Part shown: piece by piece, positions 17,969 through 27,294 of the stretch
Layout: each line of letters begins with the position of its first letter
How positions within the stretch are numbered: position 1 is the first letter of the stretch
Origin: Ruegeria sp. PrR005
GTDB taxonomy: Bacteria; Pseudomonadota; Alphaproteobacteria; Rhodobacterales; Rhodobacteraceae
Direction of reading: 5' to 3'
Length of the DNA stretch: 64,000 nucleotides
Assembly: GCF_010500245.1 (NCBI RefSeq)
Contig: NZ_JAAGOX010000011.1
Span: forward strand, 620,001-684,000
Notes under the pieces: generated by a model
The model's input: the letters and a program-made list of their open reading frames with translations, nothing else
What the model was told of the DNA's origin: nothing
The model's database searches: none
Position numbers and translations under genes: made by a program

Positions 17969-19162
17969 ATGAATATCCATGAATATCAGGCCAAGGCACT
18001 TCTGCGCAGCTACGGCGCTCCGGTGTCCGACGGCCGCGTGGTTCTCCGGGCCGAGGATGCCAAGACCGCGGCCGGTGAACTGGACGGGCCGCTCTGGGTG
18101 GTCAAGGCCCAGATCCACGCAGGTGGTCGCGGCAAGGGCAAGTTCAAGGAGGCCGATGCCGGCGAAAAGGGCGGCGTCCGTCTGACCAAGTCGGTCGAAG
18201 AGGCCGCCGAGGAAGCCAAGAAGATGCTGGGCCGCACGCTCGTCACTCACCAGACCGGCCCCGCCGGCAAGCAAGTGAACCGCATCTATATCGAGGCAGG
18301 CTCGGGCATCGAGACCGAACTGTACCTGGCGCTGCTGGTCGACCGTCAGACCAGCCGCATCTCCTTTGTCTGCTCGACCGAGGGCGGCATGGATATCGAG
18401 GAAGTCGCCGCCAGCACCCCGGAAAAGATCCTGTCCTTCGCCGTCGACCCGGTGACCGGCTACATGCCCTACCACGGCCGCCGCATCGCGTTTGCCCTGG
18501 GCCTGCAAGGCGCTCAGGTGAAACAGTGCGTGTCGCTGATGGGCCTGCTCTATCGTGCCTTCGTCGAGAAGGACATGGAGATGCTGGAAATCAACCCGCT
18601 GATCGTCACCGACAAGGGCGACCTCAAGGTGCTCGACGCCAAGCTGGGCTTTGACGGCAACGCGATCTACCGCCACTCGGACATCGCCGAACTGCGCGAC
18701 ACCACCGAGGAAGACCCCAAGGAACTCGAAGCCTCCAAGTACGATCTCAACTACATCGCACTCGATGGCGAGATCGGCTGCATGGTCAACGGCGCGGGCC
18801 TGGCGATGGCCACCATGGACATCATCAAGCTCTACGGTGCCGAGCCCGCCAACTTCCTCGACGTCGGCGGCGGCGCCACCAAGGAGAAGGTGACCGAAGC
18901 GTTCAAGATCATTACCTCGGACCCCAACGTCAAAGGCATCTTGGTCAACATCTTCGGCGGCATCATGCGCTGTGACGTGATCGCCGAAGGCGTGGTCGCC
19001 GCGGTCAAGGAAGTGGGCCTTCAGGTTCCGCTGGTCGTCCGTCTCGAAGGCACCAATGTCGAAAAGGGCAAGGAGATCATCAACACCTCCGGCCTGAACG
19101 TCATCGCCGCCGACAACCTGTCGGACGGTGCCGAGAAGATCGTGAAAGCGGTCAAGGGCTGA
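17969..19162 (+). CDS. sucC: Succinyl-CoA synthetase (ADP-forming) beta subunit
   Basis: TCA-cycle enzyme; with SucD makes succinate and ATP/GTP from succinyl-CoA. 397 residues: ATP-grasp domain from [16 protein letters not shown], with [18 protein letters not shown] (nucleotide-binding Lys/Gly loop), [20 protein letters not shown] (Mg ligands), and a C-terminal ligase domain [17 protein letters not shown] and [10 protein letters not shown] (phosphate-binding). The ribosome site is weak (GGGACAG). First gene of the suc operon, separated from sucD by a small repeated element. Confidence 0.97.
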   Translation: MNIHEYQAKALLRSYGAPVSDGRVVLRAEDAKTAAGELDGPLWVVKAQIHAGGRGKGKFKEADAGEKGGVRLTKSVEEAAEEAKKMLGRTLVTHQTGPAGKQVNRIYIEAGSGIETELYLALLVDRQTSRISFVCSTEGGMDIEEVAASTPEKILSFAVDPVTGYMPYHGRRIAFALGLQGAQVKQCVSLMGLLYRAFVEKDMEMLEINPLIVTDKGDLKVLDAKLGFDGNAIYRHSDIAELRDTTEEDPKELEASKYDLNYIALDGEIGCMVNGAGLAMATMDIIKLYGAEPANFLDVGGGATKEKVTEAFKIITSDPNVKGILVNIFGGIMRCDVIAEGVVAAVKEVGLQVPLVVRLEGTNVEKGKEIINTSGLNVIAADNLSDGAEKIVKAVKG

Positions 19163-19163
19163 A

Positions 19164-19226
19164 CGTAGGGTGGGCGGCCCGCCCACCATCCCCCAATGAA
19201 TGGTGGGCAAGTCTGCCCACCCTACG
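19164..19226. repeat. REP-like nested inverted repeat between sucC and sucD
   Basis: Outer arms CGTAGGGTGGGC (19164-19175) and GCCCACCCTACG (19215-19226) are perfect 12-bp inverted repeats. Inside, GCCCACCAT (19181-19189) pairs with ATGGTGGGC (19200-19208). The GTAGGGTGGGC...GCCCACCCTAC theme resembles short palindromic elements scattered in many proteobacterial genomes. It fills nearly all of the 89-bp gap and could stabilise the sucC message or tune sucD expression. Confidence 0.75.
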
Positions 19227-19251
19227 ACAGATTTCAAAGGAGAACGCCAAG

Positions 19252-20136
19252 ATGGCAGTCCTCATCGACGAAAATACCAAGGTCATCTGCCAGGGCTTCA
19301 CCGGCTCGCAGGGTACCTTTCACTCGGAACAGGCCATCGCCTATGGCACCAAGATGGTTGGCGGGGTCACCCCCGGCAAAGGCGGCAGCACCCACCTCAA
19401 CCTGCCCGTCTTCAACTCTGTGCACGAGGCCAAGGCCGTGACCGAGGCCAACGCCTCCGTCATCTACGTCCCGCCGCCCTTTGCCGCCGACTCGATCCTC
19501 GAGGCGATCGACGCCAAGATGGAGCTGATCGTCTGCATCACCGAGGGCATCCCGGTGCTCGACATGATGAAGGTCAAGCGCGCCCTCGAAGGCTCGTCCT
19601 CGCGCCTCATCGGCCCCAACTGCCCCGGCGTGATCACCCCCGGCGCCTGCAAGATCGGCATCATGCCCGGCCATATCCACAAGCGCGGCAGCGTCGGCGT
19701 TGTGTCCCGCTCGGGCACCCTGACCTATGAGGCGGTGAAACAGACCTCGGATATCGGTCTGGGCCAGTCCACCGCCGTGGGCATCGGCGGCGACCCGATC
19801 AAGGGGACCGAGCATATCGACGTGCTGGAATGGTTCCTGGCCGACGATGAAACCGAAAGCATCATCATGATCGGCGAAATCGGCGGCAGCGCCGAGGAAG
19901 AGGCCGCCCAGTTCCTGAAAGACGAGGCCAAGAAAGGCCGCAAGAAGCCGGTCGCCGGTTTCATCGCGGGCCGCACCGCCCCTCCGGGCCGCCGCATGGG
20001 CCACGCGGGCGCCATCGTCGCCGGCGGCAAGGGCGGCGCCGAGGACAAGATCGAAGCCATGCGCTCGGCCGGGATCGTCGTCGCCGACAGCCCGGCAACC
20101 CTGGGCGAGGCCGTGCTGGCCGCCATCGGCAAGTAA
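19252..20136 (+). CDS. sucD: Succinyl-CoA synthetase (ADP-forming) alpha subunit
   Basis: 294 residues, usual length. N-terminal CoA-binding domain: [19 protein letters not shown] and TPGKGG; then LIGPNCPG and [11 protein letters not shown]. The phosphohistidine is in [14 protein letters not shown] (about His 251). Works as a complex with SucC. ATG follows AAAGGAGA. Followed by a GC-rich perfect palindrome and the DUF805 gene. Confidence 0.97.
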   Translation: MAVLIDENTKVICQGFTGSQGTFHSEQAIAYGTKMVGGVTPGKGGSTHLNLPVFNSVHEAKAVTEANASVIYVPPPFAADSILEAIDAKMELIVCITEGIPVLDMMKVKRALEGSSSRLIGPNCPGVITPGACKIGIMPGHIHKRGSVGVVSRSGTLTYEAVKQTSDIGLGQSTAVGIGGDPIKGTEHIDVLEWFLADDETESIIMIGEIGGSAEEEAAQFLKDEAKKGRKKPVAGFIAGRTAPPGRRMGHAGAIVAGGKGGAEDKIEAMRSAGIVVADSPATLGEAVLAAIGK

Positions 20137-20144
20137 CCCGCCGG

Positions 20145-20162
20145 CCCCGCGCCGGCGCGGGG
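20145..20162. other. Perfect GC palindrome downstream of sucD
   Basis: CCCCGCGCCGGCGCGGGG is an 18-bp perfect palindrome 8 bp after the sucD stop. It has no T-tract, so it could stabilise the upstream mRNA or attenuate rather than terminate. Confidence 0.5.
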
Positions 20163-20185
20163 CGGCATTGAAATCGGGAGGACAC

Positions 20186-20734
20186 ATGACGTTCGGTCAA
20201 TCCATAGGAACGTGTTTCTCGAAATACTTCACTTTCTCCGGGCGGGCCTCTCGCCCGGAGTACTGGTATTTTTTCCTGTTCATGGTGCTGGGCAACGTGG
20301 TGGCAACCCTGCTCGACGCGGCGCTGTTCGATTCCGTGACCACAACGGTCGAAACCTCGGACACCGGCGCCAGCGCCAGTATCGAGAATACCGGCCCCAT
20401 CAGCGCGCTGTTCTCGCTCGCCCTGTTCCTGCCGCATCTGGCCGTGGCCTTTCGCCGGATGCACGACACCGGCCGCAGCGGGCTTTTTGCGCTGTTCCCC
20501 ATTTTGCTGATGATCGGCGCCGGATTGCTCCTGGTCTTCGGCATCGGCATCGCCTCCAGCTTCGCCGCTGGCGGCTCGCTCGACCTTCTCTTCACCCGCG
20601 CCACGCTGCTCTTGCTGATCCCGACGCTCGCCGTCCTGATCATCTCGCCGCTTTTGGTGCTGTGGTGGCTGACCCGGCCCAGCCAGCCGGGCACCAATCA
20701 ATACGGTCCCAACCCTCATGAGGTACAAAAATGA
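20186..20734 (+). CDS. DUF805 membrane protein coupled to sucA
   Basis: 182-residue integral membrane protein of the DUF805 family. Signature FTFSGRASRPEYWYFFLFMVL begins the first membrane helix, and RRMHDTGRSGLFALFPI precedes the next; four helices in all, with the C-terminal GTNQYGPNPHE tail common in this family. The start was set at MTFGQSIG after GGGAGG. Its stop overlaps the sucA start by 4 nt (ATGA), so the two are probably translationally coupled. Function unknown. Confidence 0.88.
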   Translation: MTFGQSIGTCFSKYFTFSGRASRPEYWYFFLFMVLGNVVATLLDAALFDSVTTTVETSDTGASASIENTGPISALFSLALFLPHLAVAFRRMHDTGRSGLFALFPILLMIGAGLLLVFGIGIASSFAAGGSLDLLFTRATLLLLIPTLAVLIISPLLVLWWLTRPSQPGTNQYGPNPHEVQK

Positions 20735-23688
20735 CCGAACAATCGCCCAACTCTCAGTTTCATGCCTCGTCCTTCATGCAGGGGCATAATGCGGAATACC
20801 TCGAACAGCTCTATGCCCGATACGCCAACGACCCCGCGTCGGTCGATGCCGCCTGGGCCGAGTTTTTCCGCGCCATGGGCGACGCGGACACCGATGTAAA
20901 GAAAGAGGCCGACGGCCCCAGCTGGGCGCGCGCCGACTGGCCGCCGATGCCCGCCGACGACCTGACCGGTGCTTTGACAGGTCAATGGGCCGAGGTTGAT
21001 GGCAAGGCCGCCGGTAAGAAGATCAAGGAAAAGGCCGCCGCCGCAGGCGTCGAGATCAGCGAAGAGCAGGTCAAGCGCGCCGTGCTGGATTCGATCCGCG
21101 CCCTGATGATCATCCGCGCCTATCGCATCCGGGGCCATCTCGTGGCCGACCTCGACCCGCTGGGCATGCGCGCGGGCACCCCGCACCCCGAGCTTGACCC
21201 GCGCACCTACGGGTTCTCGGATGCCGATCTGGACCGGCCGATCTTCATCGACAACGTGCTGGGCCTGACCCATGCCTCGATGCGGCAGATCATCGACATC
21301 GTCAAACGCACCTATTGCGGCACCTTCGCGCTGCAATACATGCATATCTCGGACCCCGAAGAGGCTGCCTGGCTGAAGGAACGGATCGAAGGCTATGGCA
21401 AGGAGATCTCCTTCACCCGCGAAGGGCGCAAGGCCATCCTGAACAAGATGGTCGAGGCCGAGGGTTTCGAGAAGTTCCTGCATGTCAAATACATGGGCAC
21501 CAAGCGCTTTGGCCTCGACGGCGGCGAGGCGCTGATCCCCGCGATGGAACAGATCATCAAGCGCGGCGGCGCGCTGGGGGTCCGCGAGATCGTCATCGGC
21601 ATGCCGCACCGCGGCCGCCTGAACATCCTGGCCAACGTGATGGGCAAGCCCTATCGCGCGATCTTCAACGAATTCCAGGGCGGCAGCTTCAAGCCCGAGG
21701 ATGTCGACGGCTCGGGCGACGTGAAATATCACCTCGGCGCCTCCTCGGACCGAGAGTTCGACGGCAACACGGTTCACCTCAGCCTCACCGCCAACCCCTC
21801 GCATCTCGAGGCGGTCAACCCCGTGGTTCTGGGCAAGGCCCGCGCCAAGCAGGACCAGTTCGGCGACAAGGACCGCACCTCGGTCATGCCGGTGCTGCTG
21901 CATGGCGACGCCGCCTTTGCCGGTCAGGGCGTGGTGGCGGAATGCTTCCAGCTTTCCGGCATCCGCGGCCATCGCACCGGCGGCACCATGCATATCGTGG
22001 TGAACAACCAGATCGGCTTTACCACCGCGCCGCATTTCAGCCGTTCCAGCCCCTATCCCACTGATATCGCCCTGATGGTCGAGGCACCGATCTTCCACGT
22101 CAACGGCGACGACCCCGAGGCGGTGGTACACGCCGCCAAGGTAGCCACCGAGTTCCGGCAAAAGTTCCGCAAGGATGTGGTGATCGACATCTTCTGCTAT
22201 CGCCGGTTTGGCCATAACGAGGGCGACGAGCCCATGTTCACCAACCCGATCATGTACAAGCGGATCAAGACCCACAAGACCACGCTCAGCCTCTACACCG
22301 AGCGTCTGGTCCGCGACGGGCTGATCCCCGAGGGCGAGATCGAGGACATGAAGGCTGCCTTCCAGGCGCATCTGAACGAAGAGTTCGAAGCCGGCAAGGA
22401 CTACAAGCCCAACAAGGCCGACTGGCTGGATGGGCGCTGGTCGCATCTGGACAAGAACAAAGAGGAATACGTGCGCGGCGAAACCTCGATCTCGCCGGAA
22501 ACCCTGGCCGAGGTCGGCAACGCCCTGACCCGCGCGCCCGACGGCTTCGCCATGCACAAGACGGTCGAACGCCTGCTCGACACCAAGAAGGCAATGTTCG
22601 ACACCGGCAAGGGCTTTGACTGGGCCACCGGCGAGGCGCTGGCCTATGGCTCGCTCCTGACCGAGGGCTATCCGGTTCGCCTGGCGGGCCAGGACGCCAC
22701 GCGCGGCACCTTCAGCCAGCGCCATTCCGGCCTGATCAACCAGGAAACCGAAGAGCGCTACTACCCGCTCAACAACATCCGCAACGGTCAGGCGCAGTAT
22801 GAAGTCATCGACTCGATGCTCAGCGAATACGCGGTGCTGGGTTTCGAATATGGCTACAGCCTCGCCGAACCCAACGCGCTGACGCTGTGGGAGGCACAGT
22901 TCGGCGACTTCGCCAACGGCGCCCAGATCATGTTCGACCAGTTCATCAGCTCGGGCGAAAGCAAATGGCTGCGCATGTCCGGCCTCGTGGTGCTGCTGCC
23001 CCACGGGTTCGAGGGCCAGGGCCCCGAGCACAGTTCAGCCCGCCTGGAACGCTTCCTGCAAATGTGCGGCCAGGACAACTGGATCGTGGCCAACTGCACG
23101 ACACCGGCCAACTACTTCCACATCCTGCGCCGGCAGATCCACCGCACGTTCCGCAAACCGCTGATCATGTTCACGCCCAAGTCGCTCCTGCGGCACAAGC
23201 TGGCGATCAGCACGGCCGAGGATTTCACCACCGGCTCCAGCTTCCACCGGGTCCTGTGGGATGACGCGGAAAAGGGCAACTCGGACACCAAGCTGGTCGC
23301 CGACGACAAGATCAAGCGCGTCGTCATGTGCTCGGGCAAGGTCTATTACGACCTGCTCGAAGAGCGCGACGCGCGCGGCATCGACGATGTCTACCTGCTC
23401 CGGATCGAACAATACTATCCCTTCCCCGCCCACTCGCTGATCGCCGAGCTGGAGCGGTTCAAGGGGGCCGAGATGGTCTGGTGCCAGGAAGAGCCCAAGA
23501 ACCAGGGCGCCTGGTCCTTCATCGAGCCCAATATCGAATGGGTGCTGACCCGTATCGGCGCCAAGCACTCCCGCCCGACCTATGTGGGCCGTGCCACCTC
23601 GGCCTCGCCTGCCACCGGTCTGGCCAGCCAACACAAAGCCCAACAAGAGGCGCTCGTGAACGAAGCGCTGAGCATCGAAGGAAAATAA
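20731..23688 (+). CDS. sucA: 2-oxoglutarate dehydrogenase E1 component
   Basis: Thiamine-diphosphate decarboxylase of the 2-oxoglutarate dehydrogenase complex. 985 residues, slightly longer than E. coli SucA. It has the N-terminal SucB-binding segment (NAEYLEQLYARYANDPASVDAAWAEFF), catalytic GMPHRGRLNIL and HLSLTANPSHLEAVNP, the ThDP GHRTGGTMHIVVNNQIG region, the RRFGHNEGDEP motif and C-terminal transketolase-like domain ending YVGRATSASPATG. Follows DUF805 with overlap and precedes sucB by 3 bp. Confidence 0.97.
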   Translation: MTEQSPNSQFHASSFMQGHNAEYLEQLYARYANDPASVDAAWAEFFRAMGDADTDVKKEADGPSWARADWPPMPADDLTGALTGQWAEVDGKAAGKKIKEKAAAAGVEISEEQVKRAVLDSIRALMIIRAYRIRGHLVADLDPLGMRAGTPHPELDPRTYGFSDADLDRPIFIDNVLGLTHASMRQIIDIVKRTYCGTFALQYMHISDPEEAAWLKERIEGYGKEISFTREGRKAILNKMVEAEGFEKFLHVKYMGTKRFGLDGGEALIPAMEQIIKRGGALGVREIVIGMPHRGRLNILANVMGKPYRAIFNEFQGGSFKPEDVDGSGDVKYHLGASSDREFDGNTVHLSLTANPSHLEAVNPVVLGKARAKQDQFGDKDRTSVMPVLLHGDAAFAGQGVVAECFQLSGIRGHRTGGTMHIVVNNQIGFTTAPHFSRSSPYPTDIALMVEAPIFHVNGDDPEAVVHAAKVATEFRQKFRKDVVIDIFCYRRFGHNEGDEPMFTNPIMYKRIKTHKTTLSLYTERLVRDGLIPEGEIEDMKAAFQAHLNEEFEAGKDYKPNKADWLDGRWSHLDKNKEEYVRGETSISPETLAEVGNALTRAPDGFAMHKTVERLLDTKKAMFDTGKGFDWATGEALAYGSLLTEGYPVRLAGQDATRGTFSQRHSGLINQETEERYYPLNNIRNGQAQYEVIDSMLSEYAVLGFEYGYSLAEPNALTLWEAQFGDFANGAQIMFDQFISSGESKWLRMSGLVVLLPHGFEGQGPEHSSARLERFLQMCGQDNWIVANCTTPANYFHILRRQIHRTFRKPLIMFTPKSLLRHKLAISTAEDFTTGSSFHRVLWDDAEKGNSDTKLVADDKIKRVVMCSGKVYYDLLEERDARGIDDVYLLRIEQYYPFPAHSLIAELERFKGAEMVWCQEEPKNQGAWSFIEPNIEWVLTRIGAKHSRPTYVGRATSASPATGLASQHKAQQEALVNEALSIEGK

Positions 23689-23691
23689 CCG

Positions 23692-25212
23692 ATGACGATC
23701 GAAGTTCGTGTCCCCACGCTTGGCGAATCCGTGACCGAGGCCACCGTGGCCACCTGGTTCAAGAAACCCGGTGATGCCGTGGCCGTGGACGAGATGCTCT
23801 GCGAGCTGGAAACCGACAAGGTGACCGTCGAGGTCCCGGCCCCCGCCGCTGGCGTGATGGGCGAGATCGTGGCCAAGGAAGGCGAAACCGTGGGTGTCAA
23901 CGCCCTGCTGGCCACCATCACCGCGGGCGAAGGCGCCGCCGCCGCCCCCGCCGCCGCTGCGGCCCCTGCCGCCGCCACCCCCGCAGCCTCCGGCGGTTCG
24001 GTCGACGTGATGGTGCCCACGCTGGGTGAATCGGTGACCGAGGCCACCGTCTCCACCTGGTTCAAGAAAGTGGGCGATACCGTTGCGCAGGACGAGATGC
24101 TGTGCGAGCTGGAAACCGACAAGGTCTCGGTCGAGGTCCCCGCACCCGCTGCCGGTGTTCTGGCCGAAATCGTGGCACCCGAAGGTGCCACCGTGAATGC
24201 CGCCGCGAAACTGGCGGTGATCTCGGGCAGCGCCTCGGGCGCCTCTCCCGCGCCTGCGGCGCCTGCGGCCGCCGTCACCCCGTCGCTGGCCACCTCCAAG
24301 GACGTGGCCAATGCACCCTCGGCTGAAAAGGCGATGGCCGAGGCCGGGATCAGCCCGGCTCAGGTCACCGGCACCGGCCGCGACGGCCGCATCATGAAAG
24401 AGGACGTCGCCGCCGCCGTGGCCGCCGCCGCAGCAGCACCCGCCGCCGCCGCGCCTGCCGCTCCGGCCCCTGCTGCCGCAGCCCCCCGTGCGCCGACGCT
24501 GGCCGAGGATGCCGCCCGCGAGGAACGCGTCCGCATGACCCGCCTGCGCCAGACCATCGCCCGGCGCCTGAAGGACGCCCAGAACACCGCCGCGATCCTG
24601 ACCACCTATAACGAGGTGGACATGACCGAGGTGATGGAGCTGCGCAACACCTACAAGGACGCGTTCGAGAAGAAGCACGGCGTGCGCATGGGCTTCATGT
24701 CCTTCTTCACCAAGGCCTGCTGCCACGCGCTGAAAGAGGTACCCGAGGTCAACGCCGAGATCGACGGCCAGGACATCGTCTACAAGAACTATGTCCACAT
24801 GGGCGTCGCCGCCGGCACGCCGCAGGGGCTGGTGGTGCCGGTCATCCGCGACGCCGACCAGATGTCCTTTGCCGAGATCGAAAAGGCCATCGCCGAAAAG
24901 GGCAAACGCGCCCGCGAAGGCAAGCTCTCCATGGCCGAGATGCAGGGCGGCACATTCACCATCTCCAACGGTGGCGTCTACGGCTCGCTGATGTCCTCGC
25001 CGATCCTGAACCCCCCGCAGTCGGGCATCCTCGGCATGCACAAGATCCAGGACCGCCCGATGGTCATCAACGGCGAGATCAAGATCCGCCCGATGATGTA
25101 CCTGGCTCTGTCCTACGATCACCGCATCGTCGACGGCAAGGGCGCCGTGACCTTCCTGGTGCGCGTCAAGGAAGCGCTCGAAGATCCCCGTCGCCTGCTC
25201 ATGGATCTGTGA
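23692..25212 (+). CDS. sucB: Dihydrolipoyllysine-residue succinyltransferase E2 with two lipoyl domains
   Basis: Acyltransferase core of the 2-oxoglutarate dehydrogenase complex. 506 residues, longer than the one-lipoyl enterobacterial enzyme: lipoyl domains at about 2-76 and 104-178, each with ELETDKV (lipoylated K43 and K144), separated by Ala/Pro-rich linkers. A peripheral-subunit-binding domain lies near 200-245 ([26 protein letters not shown]). The catalytic domain ends with [13 protein letters not shown] (His/Asp active site). Two lipoyl domains on SucB are known in Rhodobacteraceae. Confidence 0.96.
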   Translation: MTIEVRVPTLGESVTEATVATWFKKPGDAVAVDEMLCELETDKVTVEVPAPAAGVMGEIVAKEGETVGVNALLATITAGEGAAAAPAAAAAPAAATPAASGGSVDVMVPTLGESVTEATVSTWFKKVGDTVAQDEMLCELETDKVSVEVPAPAAGVLAEIVAPEGATVNAAAKLAVISGSASGASPAPAAPAAAVTPSLATSKDVANAPSAEKAMAEAGISPAQVTGTGRDGRIMKEDVAAAVAAAAAAPAAAAPAAPAPAAAAPRAPTLAEDAAREERVRMTRLRQTIARRLKDAQNTAAILTTYNEVDMTEVMELRNTYKDAFEKKHGVRMGFMSFFTKACCHALKEVPEVNAEIDGQDIVYKNYVHMGVAAGTPQGLVVPVIRDADQMSFAEIEKAIAEKGKRAREGKLSMAEMQGGTFTISNGGVYGSLMSSPILNPPQSGILGMHKIQDRPMVINGEIKIRPMMYLALSYDHRIVDGKGAVTFLVRVKEALEDPRRLLMDL

Positions 25213-25224
25213 TCCAAGACAACC

Positions 25225-25252
25225 GGCCTCGCACCATGTCCGGTGCGAGGCC
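25225..25252 (+). other. Strong intercistronic hairpin after sucB
   Basis: Perfect 11-bp stem GGCCTCGCACC / GGTGCGAGGCC with a 6-nt loop, 12 bp after the sucB stop. No T-tract follows, so it probably protects the sucB mRNA end or partly terminates before the small ABM-like gene and lpd. Confidence 0.65.
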
Positions 25253-25394
25253 GAAACCATCCAAGGCCGGACAGGCAAACAATCCGGGTAAGACGGGTCA
25301 GATGATTGACGGAATGCTATCCAGATTTGCCGCGCTCCGGGTCAAGCACCGGCGGCCCGCTGCCTTACATGCCGGATCAAAAGGACACTAACCC

Positions 25395-25664
25395 ATGGCA
25401 ACCCATGCCCTCTGGCAGGCCGACGTGGCCGATTTCGACTCCTGGCTCAAGGTATTCCGCGAGGATCGCGCAATGCGCAAGGCCGCGGGCATCCGCGACC
25501 TGCATGTCTGGCGCGACCCCGAACGCGCCGACCATGCCGTGGCCCTGTTCGAGATCACCAACCTCGCCTCGGCCAAGGCCTTCTTCGACAGCGAGGAACT
25601 GGCCATGCATCACGAACGTGGCGGCATCGCCCATATCACGGTGAAACTGCTGACACCGGTCTGA
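25395..25664 (+). CDS. Small ABM-like (dimeric alpha-beta barrel) protein
   Basis: 89 residues: [20 protein letters not shown], then a [20 protein letters not shown] strand pair and a [20 protein letters not shown] helix. The pattern fits the ferredoxin-like dimeric barrel of antibiotic-biosynthesis-monooxygenase-like proteins. ATG follows AAAGGA. It lies alone between sucB and lpd, in the same orientation, separated from sucB by a hairpin. No activity can be assigned; a role near the lipoamide complex is only positional inference. Confidence 0.65.
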   Translation: MATHALWQADVADFDSWLKVFREDRAMRKAAGIRDLHVWRDPERADHAVALFEITNLASAKAFFDSEELAMHHERGGIAHITVKLLTPV

Positions 25665-25735
25665 TCCGGCGACGGCACGACATTTCAGGCACCGGGCCGC
25701 AACAGCCCGCCCGGCGCACACGAAGGAGAGATAAA

Positions 25736-27124
25736 ATGGCTAGTTATGACGTTATCGTAATCGGCGCCGGCCCCGGCGGCTATGTCTGCGCCATCCGCTG
25801 CGCCCAGCTGGGTCTGAAAACCGCCGTGGTCGAAGGCCGCGAAACCCTGGGCGGCACCTGCCTGAACGTGGGTTGTATCCCCTCGAAGGCGCTGCTGCAT
25901 GCCTCTCACAGCCTGCACGAGGCACAGCACAACTTTGCCAAGATGGGCCTCAAGGGCAAGGCGCCCTCGGTCGACTGGAAACAGATGCTCGCCTATAAGG
26001 ACGAGGTGATCGAGGGCAACACCAAGGGCATCGAATTCCTGTTCAAGAAGAACAAGATCGACTGGATCAAGGGCTGGGCCACCATCCCCGCCGCAGGCAA
26101 GGTGCAGGTGGGCGACGACACCCACGAGGCCAGGAACATCATCATCGCCTCCGGGTCTGAGCCCGCCTCGCTGCCGGGTGTCGAGGTAGACGAGAAAACC
26201 GTGGTGACCTCGACCGGCGCGCTGGAACTGGGCAAGATCCCGAAATCCCTGGTGGTGATCGGCGCCGGTGTCATCGGGCTGGAACTGGGCTCTGTCTATG
26301 CCCGCCTGGGTGCCGAGGTGACCGTGGTCGAATTCCTCGACGTGATCACCCCCGGCATGGACGGCGAGGTGCAAAAGACCTTCCAGCGCATCCTGAAAAA
26401 GCAGGGGCTGAACTTCGTCATGGGCGCCGCGGTGCAAAAGACCGAAGTGGCCAGGGGCAAGGCCAAGGTCACCTACAAGCTGATGAAGAAGGACACCGAG
26501 CACGAGATCGAAGCCGATACCGTGCTGGTCGCCACCGGGCGCAAACCCTATACCGCCGGTCTGGGCCTCGACAAGCTGGGCATAGAGATGACCCAGCGCG
26601 GCCAGATCAAGGTCGGCAAGGACTGGCAGACCAACGTGCCCGGCATCTACGCTATCGGTGACGTGATCGAAGGCCCGATGCTTGCCCACAAGGCCGAGGA
26701 TGAGGGCATGGCCGCCGCCGAACAGGTCGCTGGCAAGCATGGCCATGTCAACTATGGCGTCATCCCCGGCGTGATCTACACCTCACCCGAGGTCGCCAAT
26801 GTCGGCGCCACCGAGGAAAACCTCAAGGCCGAAGGCCGCGCCTACAAGGTCGGCAAGTTCATGTTCATGGGCAATGGCCGCGCCAAGGCCAACTTCGCTG
26901 CCGACGGTTTCGTCAAGATCCTCGCCGACAAGGACACCGACCGCATCCTTGGCGCCCATATCATCGGCCCGGCCGCGGGTGAGCTGATCCACGAGGTCTG
27001 CGTCGCGATGGAATTCGGCGCCTCCGCCGAGGATCTGGCACTCACCTGCCACGCCCACCCGACCTATTCCGAGGCCGTGCGCGAAGCCGCGCTTGCCTGT
27101 GGCGACGGTCCGATCCACTCGTGA
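25736..27124 (+). CDS. lpd: Dihydrolipoyl dehydrogenase (E3)
   Basis: FAD/NAD enzyme that reoxidises dihydrolipoyl groups on SucB (and possibly other E2s). 462 residues: FAD motif [17 protein letters not shown], redox disulfide [19 protein letters not shown] motif [24 protein letters not shown] motif [21 protein letters not shown], and the C-terminal catalytic His-Glu in [14 protein letters not shown] follows GAAGGAGAG. Last gene of the suc cluster, followed by a GC hairpin. Confidence 0.97.
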   Translation: MASYDVIVIGAGPGGYVCAIRCAQLGLKTAVVEGRETLGGTCLNVGCIPSKALLHASHSLHEAQHNFAKMGLKGKAPSVDWKQMLAYKDEVIEGNTKGIEFLFKKNKIDWIKGWATIPAAGKVQVGDDTHEARNIIIASGSEPASLPGVEVDEKTVVTSTGALELGKIPKSLVVIGAGVIGLELGSVYARLGAEVTVVEFLDVITPGMDGEVQKTFQRILKKQGLNFVMGAAVQKTEVARGKAKVTYKLMKKDTEHEIEADTVLVATGRKPYTAGLGLDKLGIEMTQRGQIKVGKDWQTNVPGIYAIGDVIEGPMLAHKAEDEGMAAAEQVAGKHGHVNYGVIPGVIYTSPEVANVGATEENLKAEGRAYKVGKFMFMGNGRAKANFAADGFVKILADKDTDRILGAHIIGPAAGELIHEVCVAMEFGASAEDLALTCHAHPTYSEAVREAALACGDGPIHS

Positions 27125-27132
27125 CCCGCGCC

Positions 27133-27161
27133 TGCGGGGCGGTGCCCACCGCCGCCCCGCA
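27133..27161 (+). terminator. GC-rich hairpin after lpd
   Basis: Perfect 10-bp stem TGCGGGGCGG / CCGCCCCGCA with a 9-nt loop starts 8 bp after the lpd stop. No T-tract, so termination strength is uncertain. Confidence 0.5.
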
Positions 27162-27294
27162 CCCCTCTGCCCAAGGGGCGTCAAACCCGGCCACTCTTGC
27201 TGCCCGGCATACACCATTTTGAATTTTCGACACTTTCAGGCATGATGACCTGATCCGAACCGGATGATCGCACCACTCGGGGGAAAGGGGTGTC

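Noticed and set aside
20716-25278. Long minus-strand open frames opposite sucA and sucB
   Set aside because: They are complementary shadows of strongly conserved genes with typical GC-rich codon bias; Gly/His/Leu-rich translations match no protein.
26341-26348. GTGATCAC inside lpd (and a similar one in sucD near 19630)
   Set aside because: They encode Val-Ile-Thr codons within conserved protein segments and lack the twin 21-bp spacing.
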